Of a DNA stretch of 21,744 bases, positions 15,105 through 21,744 are shown piece after piece. The stretch lies in NCBI GenBank assembly GCA_019348365.1, contig JAHWJO010000006.1, positions 1-21,744 on the forward strand, read 5' to 3'. The notes under the pieces were generated by a model. That model was not told the DNA's origin. It worked only from the letters and a program-made list of their open reading frames with translations, and made no database searches. A program made the translations under genes and the position numbers. Source of the DNA: Armatimonadota bacterium (GTDB lineage Bacteria > Armatimonadota > DTGP01 > JAHWJO01). The first letter of the stretch is position 1. Each line of letters starts with the position of its first letter.

Positions 15105-16196
15105 TCAGGTCGCGCCTTTGACTTCGACGCGGCCCTCAAGGATGAGGGTCAGCAACTCCTCGACCGAAACGCTCACCGCCCCCAGCTTGTGAACCTTGAT
15201 CGCACCCCCGGCATTGCCCAAAGCAGCGGCTTCCAGCGCCGATCCCCCGGACGCCAGCGTCATCGCCGTCACGCTTACCACCGTGTCTCCCGCGCCGGTC
15301 CCGTCGTAGACTTCGGCGGGGATGGCCGGGAGGTGGTGAGACTCACTCCTGCCGAAAACGGACAGCCCGCGTCCCCCCTGCGTAACGAAAAGGTGATCGC
15401 AATCGAGAAATTGCCGGAGCTTTCGCCCGACAGTCTCCATGGATTCCGGCGAGTCCAACTCATGGGGTGGCGGCATCTCCCACATGGAAACAGGGACCCG
15501 CTGGGCGGTCGCCATCGCCTCGAACTGGTTGACGGTGACGAGGGTGGAGTCTTTGACGCAGGCGGCGTTGGCGGGTTTCAGGTTCACCACCACGGGCCGG
15601 TCCTTCCGGCGGCAGAGCGTCATCAACGGCTCGGCGAGCGCCGGGACCCAGATCCCCTTGTTGTAATCGGAGATGAGGACCGCGTCCACATGATCCAGCG
15701 CCCCGGCGACGCGATCGAGGAGGGCGGCAGCCAGCGCATCGCCGATCTTTTCGCGGGATTCCCGGTCGATGCGGACGATCTGCTGGCTGTTCTGCTGGCT
15801 GTGGGCGACGACGCGCAGCTTGGAGGTGGTGGGCCGGTTCGGGTCGGTGAGGAGGCCAGACACGTCCGCGCCGACCTTCTCCAGCTCCTGCGTGAGGATG
15901 ATCCCGCTGGCATCCTGTCCCACGAGGCCCGCCACGATGACCTGTCCCCCCAGCGCCCGGACGTTGTTGACCACGTTCGCCGCCCCGCCCAGCCCGAACG
16001 ACTGGCGGCGGGACTCGACGACCGGGACCGGGGCTTCCGGCGAGACGCGGTGGACTTCCCCCCACACATATTCATCCAGCATCAGGTCTCCCAGGACGAG
16101 GAGTCGCTTCCCGCTGAAGCTTTCCACGCGGTGGCGGAGGGCGTTCAGCGAGATTCCTGGGACCTGGGCGAGGATGGGTTCGAAGGGAGAAGTCAT
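15105..16196 (-). CDS. hldA: D-glycero-beta-D-manno-heptose-7-phosphate kinase (PfkB family)
   Basis: A 363-residue PfkB-family kinase matching the kinase domain of RfaE/HldE, which phosphorylates heptose 7-phosphate at C1 on the way to ADP-heptose. Seen: GDLMLDEYVWGEV (36-48) then RVSPEAPVPVVE (50-61) and LGGAANVVNNVRALGG, all typical of RfaE domain I, and GTGAGD with catalytic D304. The adenylyltransferase domain of HldE is absent, so it is the stand-alone type and a separate HldC is expected elsewhere. No Shine-Dalgarno precedes the ATG; that space is taken by an AT-rich simple repeat. The HAD gene upstream (44 nt) and PPP gene downstream suggest co-transcription. It supports a heptose-containing envelope glycan. 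Confidence 0.82.
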   Translation of the reverse strand: MTSPFEPILAQVPGISLNALRHRVESFSGKRLLVLGDLMLDEYVWGEVHRVSPEAPVPVVESRRQSFGLGGAANVVNNVRALGGQVIVAGLVGQDASGIILTQELEKVGADVSGLLTDPNRPTTSKLRVVAHSQQNSQQIVRIDRESREKIGDALAAALLDRVAGALDHVDAVLISDYNKGIWVPALAEPLMTLCRRKDRPVVVNLKPANAACVKDSTLVTVNQFEAMATAQRVPVSMWEMPPPHELDSPESMETVGRKLRQFLDCDHLFVTQGGRGLSVFGRSESHHLPAIPAEVYDGTGAGDTVVSVTAMTLASGGSALEAAALGNAGGAIKVHKLGAVSVSVEELLTLILEGRVEVKGAT

Positions 16197-16197
16197 G

Positions 16198-16230
16198 GGA
16201 TTTTGGATTTGCGATTTTGGATTTTGGATT
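16198..16230. repeat. AT-rich simple repeat of GATTTTG units
   Basis: About five imperfect GATTTTG/GATTTGC units fill the 44-nt gap between the HAD gene and the HldA-type gene. On the minus strand they replace the place where a ribosome-binding site for the kinase would lie. This type of ATTTTGGATTTTGG tract is common between genes in environmental genomes. Confidence 0.6.
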
Positions 16231-16240
16231 GCGCCGGTGG

Positions 16241-16921
16241 TCAGGCGAGAGTCGATTCGGGGTCCCGACCGGCGAGTTGGGGCAGGCGGGCGGTCACGTC
16301 GTCGGGTGTTTCGAAGAGATAAGTGGGGCGCTCCGGCTCCAGGATGGCCCGCCCGAACGGCCCCCAGAGGGCGCCGCCGGTCCGCACCCCGGCGGTGTTC
16401 CCCGATTGCATGTCGTAGACGCTGTCCCCGATGAAGAGGGCGGCGTCCGGTTGCGCCTCGGCGCGGCGGAGGGCTTCCCAGACGGGGTCGGGCGCCGGTT
16501 TCGGGAGCGGGGCATCCTCCGACGAGACGACGAAATCGAGGAGGTCGCGGATCCGGAGGAGGTCGAGGGTGCCTTCGATCTCGCGGCGGTTCTTGGAGGT
16601 GACGATGCCAACCTTCAGGCCGAGTCGGCGGGCCTCATGGAGCATATTGAACGCGCCGGGGAAGGGGACCTCCATCTCCCCGCGTCGGTCTTCATAAAAG
16701 GTCATGAACCGGTCGGAGAGGGCGGCGACCTGTTCCTCCTCGATGTACTCGCGGAGCTGCTCCCGAAGGGGCCGACCGATGAGCGCGACGAGCTCCTCGC
16801 GGGGCGGGCGACGCCCCAGGCCGATTTCGATGGTGGAGCCGAGTCCCTCGGCGATCAGATCCGTGGTATCCACGAGCGTGCCGTCCATATCGAACAGGAT
16901 GCAGGTCAGAGGTATATCCAA
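16241..16921 (-). CDS. HAD-superfamily phosphatase (PpaX/Gph-like, subfamily IA)
   Basis: A 226-residue HAD hydrolase. Motif I is FDMDGTLVD with nucleophile D11 and acid/base D13; motif II is VTSKNRR (T108); motif III is K141 in PLPKPAPDP; motif IV is GDSVYDM (D166, D170). An alpha-helical C1 cap lies between motifs I and II, as in phosphoglycolate phosphatase and the pyrophosphatase PpaX. The start is set at TTG 16921 because GGGAG lies 5 nt upstream and it places motif I at the usual distance from the N-terminus; a longer reading to 17041 adds 40 residues of no recognised type. Although next to a heptose kinase gene, it is not GmhB-like (that enzyme is a different HAD subclass). Its substrate is unresolved. 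Confidence 0.82.
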   Translation of the reverse strand: MDIPLTCILFDMDGTLVDTTDLIAEGLGSTIEIGLGRRPPREELVALIGRPLREQLREYIEEEQVAALSDRFMTFYEDRRGEMEVPFPGAFNMLHEARRLGLKVGIVTSKNRREIEGTLDLLRIRDLLDFVVSSEDAPLPKPAPDPVWEALRRAEAQPDAALFIGDSVYDMQSGNTAGVRTGGALWGPFGRAILEPERPTYLFETPDDVTARLPQLAGRDPESTLA

Positions 16922-17125
16922 GACAACTCCCGATGATGTGGTGAGGATGAATGAGGAATCCAGGAAGGCAGGAAAACCCACGATCCGCAGTCTGCGATGA
17001 ATCTCATGGGGTTTCACTTGCCAAGCGGCAGGGCCGTCCAATTATGTCGTAATCAGCGAGAAGTGCAAAGCCGCGATGTGATTCCGTTCGTCTGAGGATC
17101 AGCGCGGAGTGCGGAAGTGAGGACG

Positions 17126-17156
17126 ACCTTGGACCTTAGGATGTGGACCTTGGACC
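17126..17156. repeat. Short direct repeat of ACCTTGGACC units
   Basis: Two copies of ACCTTGGACC, at 17126-17135 and 17147-17156, lie in the 239-nt gap between the HIT gene and the HAD gene. Nothing else recognisable is in the gap. Confidence 0.5.
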
Positions 17157-17160
17157 GAAG

Positions 17161-17502
17161 TCAACCGGGCGGCCACCCCAGCATACGCCCCCCCAGAATG
17201 TGAAAGTGCAGGTGCGGCACGCTTTGGCCTGCGTCCGGGCCGGTGTTGGCGACGACGCGGTAACCATTGGCGGTCAGGCCCTGCGAACGCGCGGCTTCGG
17301 TGGCGAGGGCGAGGAGATGGCCGATCAATTCCGGGTCGCGGGTGGCGGCGTCCAGGTCCGCGTAATGCTCTTTGGGGATGACGAGCAGGTGGACGGGAGC
17401 CTGGGGGCTGATGTCCGGGAAAACCATGCCCCGGTCGGATTCCAGCACCGCTTCGACGGGGATCTCGAGGTTCGCGATTTTGCAGAAGAGGCATTCGCTC
17501 AT
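17161..17502 (-). CDS. HIT-family purine nucleoside phosphoramidase-like protein (HinT)
   Basis: A 113-residue HIT protein of the Hint branch. The active-site triad HLHFH (H97, H99, H101) is followed by ILGGRMLGWPPG, the typical Hint C-terminus, and the N-terminus begins MSECLFCKI with the family's CxxC. Hint enzymes hydrolyse AMP-N linkages such as adenosine phosphoramidates and aminoacyl-adenylates in the cytosol. Length is normal. ATG 17502 has AAGGA upstream. A TATAAT hexamer at 17591-17596 overlaps the end of the upstream region, so it may have its own promoter rather than depend on the membrane-protein gene 99 nt upstream. Confidence 0.93.
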   Translation of the reverse strand: MSECLFCKIANLEIPVEAVLESDRGMVFPDISPQAPVHLLVIPKEHYADLDAATRDPELIGHLLALATEAARSQGLTANGYRVVANTGPDAGQSVPHLHFHILGGRMLGWPPG

Positions 17503-17590
17503 AGGGCTCGTCCTTTATTGGCAGGGGAGTTCCGGGTCAGGTCGTTCTATGGGCCCGGCGAATGAATTCGCAGGGATTTCGCTTTTGTTC

Positions 17591-17596
17591 ATTATA
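17591..17596 (-). promoter_or_regulatory. Putative -10 (TATAAT) for the HIT gene
   Basis: A consensus TATAAT on the minus strand lies 88 nt upstream of the HIT start and just past the stop of the upstream membrane-protein gene. No good -35 hexamer is visible at 16-18 nt, so this is suggestive only. Confidence 0.35.
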
Positions 17597-17601
17597 GCCC
17601 A

Positions 17602-19857
17602 TCATAACCGCCCGTACTCGTCCCGGTCGGCGGCAAGGAGGGCGGGCGGCACGAAGATCAGCGCGGTCGCCGCCGCGAGCACCCCCGCATCGTCCACCAG
17701 GAACGCGACGAGGGCCGCCGCCAGCGTCCCGGCGATCCCCGCCCCCACCGGCCCCGAAGGCAGCGCCGGGAGCCGCCGCGACCGGCGGACGAGAATCCCG
17801 GCCACGGAAGCGAGGAGCGCCGCGCCCATGAGGCGGCTCCACGGGCTGAACATCAACAACCGGAAGTTCATGCTCGCCTTGCGCGTCAGGATCATCTCCA
17901 GCTCCCCCCAGCCCTCGCCGCGCACCGCCGCGAACGCCCGCCCGATGTGCGAGCTCTGCCCGCCCCGCATCTGATCCAGCAGGACCATGAACGCTATTAC
18001 CCCCGCGATACCGATCAGGATTGCGACCAGGTGCCGCGCCCTCACGCGCCGGAGGGAAAGCAGCAGGATGCAGAAGCCGAACCCGCCCGCCGCCGACACG
18101 CCCCCGCCGAACTTCGCGCCGAACGCGGGACCCGCCAGCACGAGCGTGCAGAGGAGGAAGAGCGCGATCACCCCGGCCCGTGGCGCGAGGGGCAGCTTCC
18201 GCTCCCTCCGGGCGAAGAGCGCGGTCCCTCCGAGGGTGGTCGCGGCGAGGGACGCCCCCATGTACTCGTTGCCGATGCCGTAGTACCGCGCGCCCTCCAT
18301 CAGCGAGTAGCTGAGGATGCAGTACGGCATGTGCGGGAAACCCGCCAGTCCGTCCGCCACGACGAACGCGACGGTTGCGAGGGCAAGCGCGGCGATCCCA
18401 TCAAGGGCGCGGCGGCGGAGCCGCGTGAGGGCGGCGGCTCCGCCCGCCAGGCCGAACGTGAGGATCAGGAGCGCGAAAGTGAACGCCCCCACCGACGGCC
18501 ATGCGACGAACGCGAGCAGCAGCAGCGCCAGCGGGAGCGCCGGGGCGAGGAACACGAGCGTCAGGGGCAACCACCGCGCCGCGCCGCCTTTCGAGGCGAG
18601 GAAGAGCGCGGCGAAGGCAAGCATCCCGAAGGTGAGCAGCGAGACGAGGTCGCGGAGGACGTTGCGCCGCTCTCGCTCGACCTCCAGCAGGCGCGACCGG
18701 AGTTCGAGAAGCTGGCTCCAGGCGTCCGGAGCGGACACCCCAGCGACGGGACGACCGACGAAGGTGGTCGGGAAGGTCGTGATCCCGAACGCGCCGGCGA
18801 CGGTCGGGGCGATGTCCACGTTCGCCAGGACCCCGGCGCGGCGGGTGGTGGGGGAGCGGAGCAGGCCGGGCGGGGTCCCGCCGACCTGTACGACGGGGGT
18901 GAGCAGGTCGTACGCGGCCCGCGCGCGGCGAGAGGGATAGGGGACGACGATCAGCAGACGGTCGCGTTCAAAGTCGAGATGTTTCCGCAGCAGCCCGAAA
19001 CCGGCGTCCAGGCGGTCCATGGCCCATCGGTTCGCGGTGTCGGTGGCGGCGGGGAGCATGACGGCGCGCTGATCGTCGAGGCGGGCGGTATCCCCCCAAT
19101 CGAGGACGACAAATCGGGACCGGTCGAGCGCGGCCTTCAGCTCTTTGTCCAGCCGGGGGAGCGACAGGGCGCGCCCGAAGGGTGCCGAGGGCATCGGCAC
19201 GGAGGTGTTCAGGGCCGTCCGGACCACGCGACCCCGAGTGTCCATCGCGGCGAGCGCCCCTTCGCGGTGGATCTCCTCCGGGCGGTCGGCCTCCCCCAGG
19301 ACCGCCGTTGCGATCCCGTTCTGGCGCAGGAGCTCCCCCAGCGCGCCGGGTTGAGCCCGGTACCCGATCCCGGTGTTCATCTCCTCAATCGCGCGGGGAT
19401 TGAGCTGCAAACCCCCGGCGATTTCCGTTCGAAGGTTGCGGCGGGCGTAGACCGTCGCGGCCATTCCCTCCCCGGTCCGCTCGTACAGCCCGAAGGCTTC
19501 GGCCCCCAGCGGCCCGACGGCGCACCGGGTCCCCGCGCCGAGGGTGAGGTACGCGCTCCCCCGCGCCGGATCGACGGTGAGCCGGGCGGCTTCCGTGGGC
19601 CAGCGGAGCGCGGCGGTGCGGGTGTTCATCAGCCCCACTGCGCCGTGTTCGGTGAGACACCGGAAATTCGGCATCCGTGCGGGATCGAGGTCGACGGCGC
19701 TGACGGCGGGGACCAGCGCCAGAACGACCCGACGCGCGGGTTCGGCGGCTTTCGTGCCGGTAGAGGAGAGGAGGAGCAAGGTCAGCAGGATCAGCGCTAG
19801 GGAGGGGCGCAAATTCCCGATCAATATTTTGATGCGAAGTGACACGAGCGGGCACAC
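17602..19857 (-). CDS. Large membrane protein: extracytoplasmic phosphatase-like domain plus polytopic C-terminus
   Basis: A 751-residue protein in two halves. After an N-terminal signal or anchor (about 18-37, PSLALILLTLLLLSS), residues of about 40-390 form an extracytoplasmic domain with features of the alkaline-phosphatase/sulfatase fold (VVLALVPAVSAVDLD, VVLDWGD, LLIVVPYPS, VLANVDIAPTVAG), though the expected metal ligands are incomplete, so it may be inactive. A charged linker helix (LLELRSRLLEVERERRNVLR) leads into about ten hydrophobic segments with a conserved-looking ARYYGIGNEYMG signature. Proteins of this build are, as I recall, conserved but uncharacterised. The GTG start is uncertain: in-frame GTG at 19845 and TTG at 19824 are alternatives and none has a Shine-Dalgarno. 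It lies downstream of the beta-barrel gene on the same strand. Confidence 0.7.
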   Translation of the reverse strand: MCPLVSLRIKILIGNLRPSLALILLTLLLLSSTGTKAAEPARRVVLALVPAVSAVDLDPARMPNFRCLTEHGAVGLMNTRTAALRWPTEAARLTVDPARGSAYLTLGAGTRCAVGPLGAEAFGLYERTGEGMAATVYARRNLRTEIAGGLQLNPRAIEEMNTGIGYRAQPGALGELLRQNGIATAVLGEADRPEEIHREGALAAMDTRGRVVRTALNTSVPMPSAPFGRALSLPRLDKELKAALDRSRFVVLDWGDTARLDDQRAVMLPAATDTANRWAMDRLDAGFGLLRKHLDFERDRLLIVVPYPSRRARAAYDLLTPVVQVGGTPPGLLRSPTTRRAGVLANVDIAPTVAGAFGITTFPTTFVGRPVAGVSAPDAWSQLLELRSRLLEVERERRNVLRDLVSLLTFGMLAFAALFLASKGGAARWLPLTLVFLAPALPLALLLLAFVAWPSVGAFTFALLILTFGLAGGAAALTRLRRRALDGIAALALATVAFVVADGLAGFPHMPYCILSYSLMEGARYYGIGNEYMGASLAATTLGGTALFARRERKLPLAPRAGVIALFLLCTLVLAGPAFGAKFGGGVSAAGGFGFCILLLSLRRVRARHLVAILIGIAGVIAFMVLLDQMRGGQSSHIGRAFAAVRGEGWGELEMILTRKASMNFRLLMFSPWSRLMGAALLASVAGILVRRSRRLPALPSGPVGAGIAGTLAAALVAFLVDDAGVLAAATALIFVPPALLAADRDEYGRL

Positions 19858-19889
19858 CGGGGAGAAAGACTTGTGCAGGAAACAACTCT

Positions 19890-19993
19890 ACTTTAACCCA
19901 AGTTGCTACCTTTATGCGTGAAAGTGGAAAATCATCATTAAACCGCACCTGTTCCACGCTTGAGGAACAAAGGTAGCAACTTGGGTTACTTTA
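19890..19993. mobile_element. MITE-like element with 18-bp perfect terminal inverted repeats
   Basis: A 92-bp segment (19896-19987) begins ACCCAAGTTGCTACCTTT and ends with its exact reverse complement, and is flanked on both sides by ACTTTA (19890-19895 and 19988-19993), consistent with a 6-bp target duplication. If the flanking TA is instead the target site, the arms are 20 bp long. The 56-nt core encodes no protein and contains a second small inverted pair, GTGGAA / TTCCAC. There is no T-tract on either strand after the stem, so a terminator is less likely. It sits in the gap at 19858-20041, which is otherwise empty. Confidence 0.6.
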
Positions 19994-20041
19994 GCATGAA
20001 TCCCAGCGATCAACTCATTCTGCGCCGCTTCGGTGATAAGG

Positions 20042-21744
20042 CTAGAATTTTACGCCCAGCTTGGCGGCCCCTTTGTACTGACGGTCCCGCTCGGTGGAAA
20101 GATCATCGCGCTTCTGGGTGGCTTCGCCTTCAAGGGAGAGGTGGAACGTGTCGCCGAGATTGCGGTTGAACTTCAGGCCATACACCGAGGTGTCGCCGGT
20201 CCCCTCGCCGAAGCCGTCCACGAGCTTGTACATCGCGCGGAGCTGGGTGGAGGAGGAGAAGGCCAGTCCGAAGCCGACTTCGGTCGTGCGGGCGCCGACA
20301 TCCCCCATGCGGTCCTCGAACTCGTAGCCGCCGTTCAGCATCAACGAGCCGATGCTCGTCTCCATGCCGAGCCTCCGGCGGATGGCCTGCTGGATCTTCC
20401 CGTTCTCTTCGGGATTTTGCAGGTAGCCCCCCATCAGCTTCCATCCTTTGATGGGGTGGAGGGAAAGCTGCGCGATACGGGTGTCCGCGTCGGCGATGCC
20501 GTCCGACGGGGCGTCACGCTGATGGAGCGTGCCGGAGACCTGGAGGAACGAAAACGGCTTGAGCTGTGTGGTGACGGAGGTGATGTTCGTTTCCCCGGCG
20601 GCGGTGGTGGTCTGGAGATGCGCGGAGAGGCTGAGGGCGTCGTTCGGCTTCAGCTCCACCCCGAACTGCTGCTCCGCCCCCCGGATGGCTTCGGATTCTT
20701 CGTCGGACTTCTTCGTTTCCGCGCTCTGGCTGAGTCCCGCTGAAAACTTAAGTGGCTTGACGGGGTTCACCTCCAGGCGGGCTTTGAGGCGGCTCTTATC
20801 GGCGGCCTCGCTGGTGTTGCGGCCCAGCTCCCCCTGGAGCTTCACCGTGCCGCCCTTCGTCGCAATATCGAGGCTGGCGGTGGACTGGCCTTCCTTCTCC
20901 ACCTGCTTCTGCTCCAGGCGGGTCTGCACCTGAAGCGGCCCGGGGGAGGAGACCAGTTTCGCCTGAAGGCCCGTCTCCGTCCGCTTCTCCTTATCGCCGC
21001 CGGGGTCGGTCTGCTTCTGGTACGCGGTCGTCTCCAGGGCCACGCCGGGGATGACTTTGGTGGAGAGGCCGAGGCGCGCGGTGTCGGTCTCCGTCTTGCC
21101 GTTGGAGACGGACTGCAATTCCGCAATCGCAGAGGTGCTGCCGACGAGCTTCTGTTCCAGGCGGAGGGTATCCGTCTGAACCGTGACCGCTTTCTCGTCC
21201 TTGTTACCGGAATCGCGCTCTTCGGTCACGCGCCGGGCGATGAAGGTGGAGCGGTCGGTAGGTTTCACCTCCAGGGCGAGGGTGTCGGTCTGGAGGGTCT
21301 TCGTCTTCCCGGCGGCGGTCATCTCTTCGGTGACGCGGGCGGCGAGGAGCGACGTGCGCCCGGTGGGCTTCAGCGCCAGCTCGTGCGAGGTGAGGGTTTT
21401 GCCTTCCTCCCCCTTCTGGCCGGTGTTCGCCAGCGATTTATACGAGGTGGCGAACCGGAACCGGTCGGAGGGGCGATAGGCAATACCGAGAGCGGTGGAG
21501 CGCTGGGACTGCGGCCCGCCTTTCGCGTCCTTCTTCGGGTCGAGGTCGACCCCGGTGCGGGAATAGTCGCCCGTAAATTGTAGCGCCCCCAGCCCGTACT
21601 GCCCGCCCACGCGGAGCCCGGACCGGTCGGTGAAGGTGCCGCCCTGCGTGGCGAGGAGGGGGTTGCTGTTCAGCTTCCAGTTCTTGCCCCCCGTCTCCGC
21701 GCCGAGGCCCACGGACGCGACGCGCATCGGCGCGCTGGACTGCT
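20042..21744 (-). CDS. Outer-membrane beta-barrel-like repeat protein (5' end outside window)
   Basis: The C-terminal 567 or so residues of a larger protein; the frame stays open to the window edge, so the ATG at 21727 is not necessarily the start. The sequence is built of about nine successive beta-hairpin units of 30-40 residues with alternating hydrophobic and polar residues and charged Gly/Lys/Glu turns. Three neighbouring units are clearly related (LALKPTGRTSLLAARVTEE; LALEVKPTDRSTFIARRVTEE; LRLEQKLVGSTSAIAELQ). It ends KLGVKF, with the C-terminal Phe typical of outer-membrane proteins. No plug, TonB or enzyme motif is seen. A structural, porin-like or TPR-linked surface role is possible. 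The C-terminal Phe and strand pattern are the main evidence that the host is diderm. Confidence 0.7.
   Translation of the reverse strand, partial: QSSAPMRVASVGLGAETGGKNWKLNSNPLLATQGGTFTDRSGLRVGGQYGLGALQFTGDYSRTGVDLDPKKDAKGGPQSQRSTALGIAYRPSDRFRFATSYKSLANTGQKGEEGKTLTSHELALKPTGRTSLLAARVTEEMTAAGKTKTLQTDTLALEVKPTDRSTFIARRVTEERDSGNKDEKAVTVQTDTLRLEQKLVGSTSAIAELQSVSNGKTETDTARLGLSTKVIPGVALETTAYQKQTDPGGDKEKRTETGLQAKLVSSPGPLQVQTRLEQKQVEKEGQSTASLDIATKGGTVKLQGELGRNTSEAADKSRLKARLEVNPVKPLKFSAGLSQSAETKKSDEESEAIRGAEQQFGVELKPNDALSLSAHLQTTTAAGETNITSVTTQLKPFSFLQVSGTLHQRDAPSDGIADADTRIAQLSLHPIKGWKLMGGYLQNPEENGKIQQAIRRRLGMETSIGSLMLNGGYEFEDRMGDVGARTTEVGFGLAFSSSTQLRAMYKLVDGFGEGTGDTSVYGLKFNRNLGDTFHLSLEGEATQKRDDLSTERDRQYKGAAKLGVKF

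Noticed and set aside
16241..16921. Calling the HAD phosphatase GmhB because it sits beside a heptose kinase gene
   Set aside because: The motifs and cap position fit subfamily IA (Gph/PpaX); GmhB is the compact cap-less HAD type.
17947..19800. Long plus-strand open frame (617 codons) opposite the large membrane protein
   Set aside because: Its composition (Glu/Arg/Gly/Pro runs) is that of a codon-bias shadow; the minus strand has a signal segment, membrane helices and conserved motifs.
1..21744. CRISPR array, toxin-antitoxin or classical phage-defence system
   Set aside because: I saw no regularly spaced direct repeats with unique spacers and no recognisable defence-protein motifs; the regulator at 11404 has no identifiable toxin partner.

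Overview
This is high-GC bacterial chromosomal DNA, with no rRNA, tRNA or CRISPR array that I can recognise. The host looks like a diderm (Gram-negative-type) bacterium. The window encodes a repetitive outer-membrane beta-barrel-like protein ending in Phe, a heptose-7-phosphate kinase, and several exported proteins. The mix of a SpoIIE-type phosphatase, HAF-repeat remnants, a small glycine-rich exported protein, a phosphatase-like/polytopic membrane fusion and several families of dispersed intergenic repeats suggests a non-proteobacterial environmental lineage such as Armatimonadota. That assignment is an impression from gene content and has not been tested.

Layout. Positions 1-3411 (+): purD, then a purple-acid-phosphatase-like lipoprotein, separated by an inverted pair of a dispersed hairpin repeat. 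Positions 3427-7193: a palindromic repeat element runs into the 3' end of a minus-strand COG3964-like amidohydrolase. Divergent from it, a beta-propeller glycosidase-like exported protein and a Gfo/Idh/MocA oxidoreductase form a probable two-gene sugar-related operon. Positions 7194-9032: degenerate intergenic repeats, a membrane-anchored cupin and a small exported Arg/Tyr-rich protein with its own terminator. Positions 9033-11171 (+): a protein with four zinc ribbons plus TPRs, then a SpoIIE/RsbU-type PP2C phosphatase, each preceded by the same extended -10 promoter core.

Positions 11172-14318 form a scarred accessory stretch. It holds a possible IS3-type transposase crumb, a winged-helix regulator with a perfect dyad operator at its promoter, a possible 50-codon divergent ORF, a clearly broken HAF-repeat gene, a membrane fatty-acid desaturase with a strong terminator, and a decayed response-regulator receiver domain.

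Positions 14319-21744 are all on the minus strand. In transcription order they encode a beta-barrel-like protein (cut by the window edge), a 92-bp MITE-like element with 18-bp terminal inverted repeats, a large phosphatase-like/polytopic membrane protein, a HIT protein, and then a tight HAD phosphatase - HldA-type kinase - PPP phosphatase run (gaps of 44 and 51 nt).

I found no obvious new defence system or gene cluster of a new type. The most interesting items are the MITE-like element, the dyad operator with its cysteine-free regulator, the pseudogene cluster, the zinc-ribbon/TPR plus SpoIIE pair sharing a promoter core, and the repeat element that supplies the end of a coding sequence.
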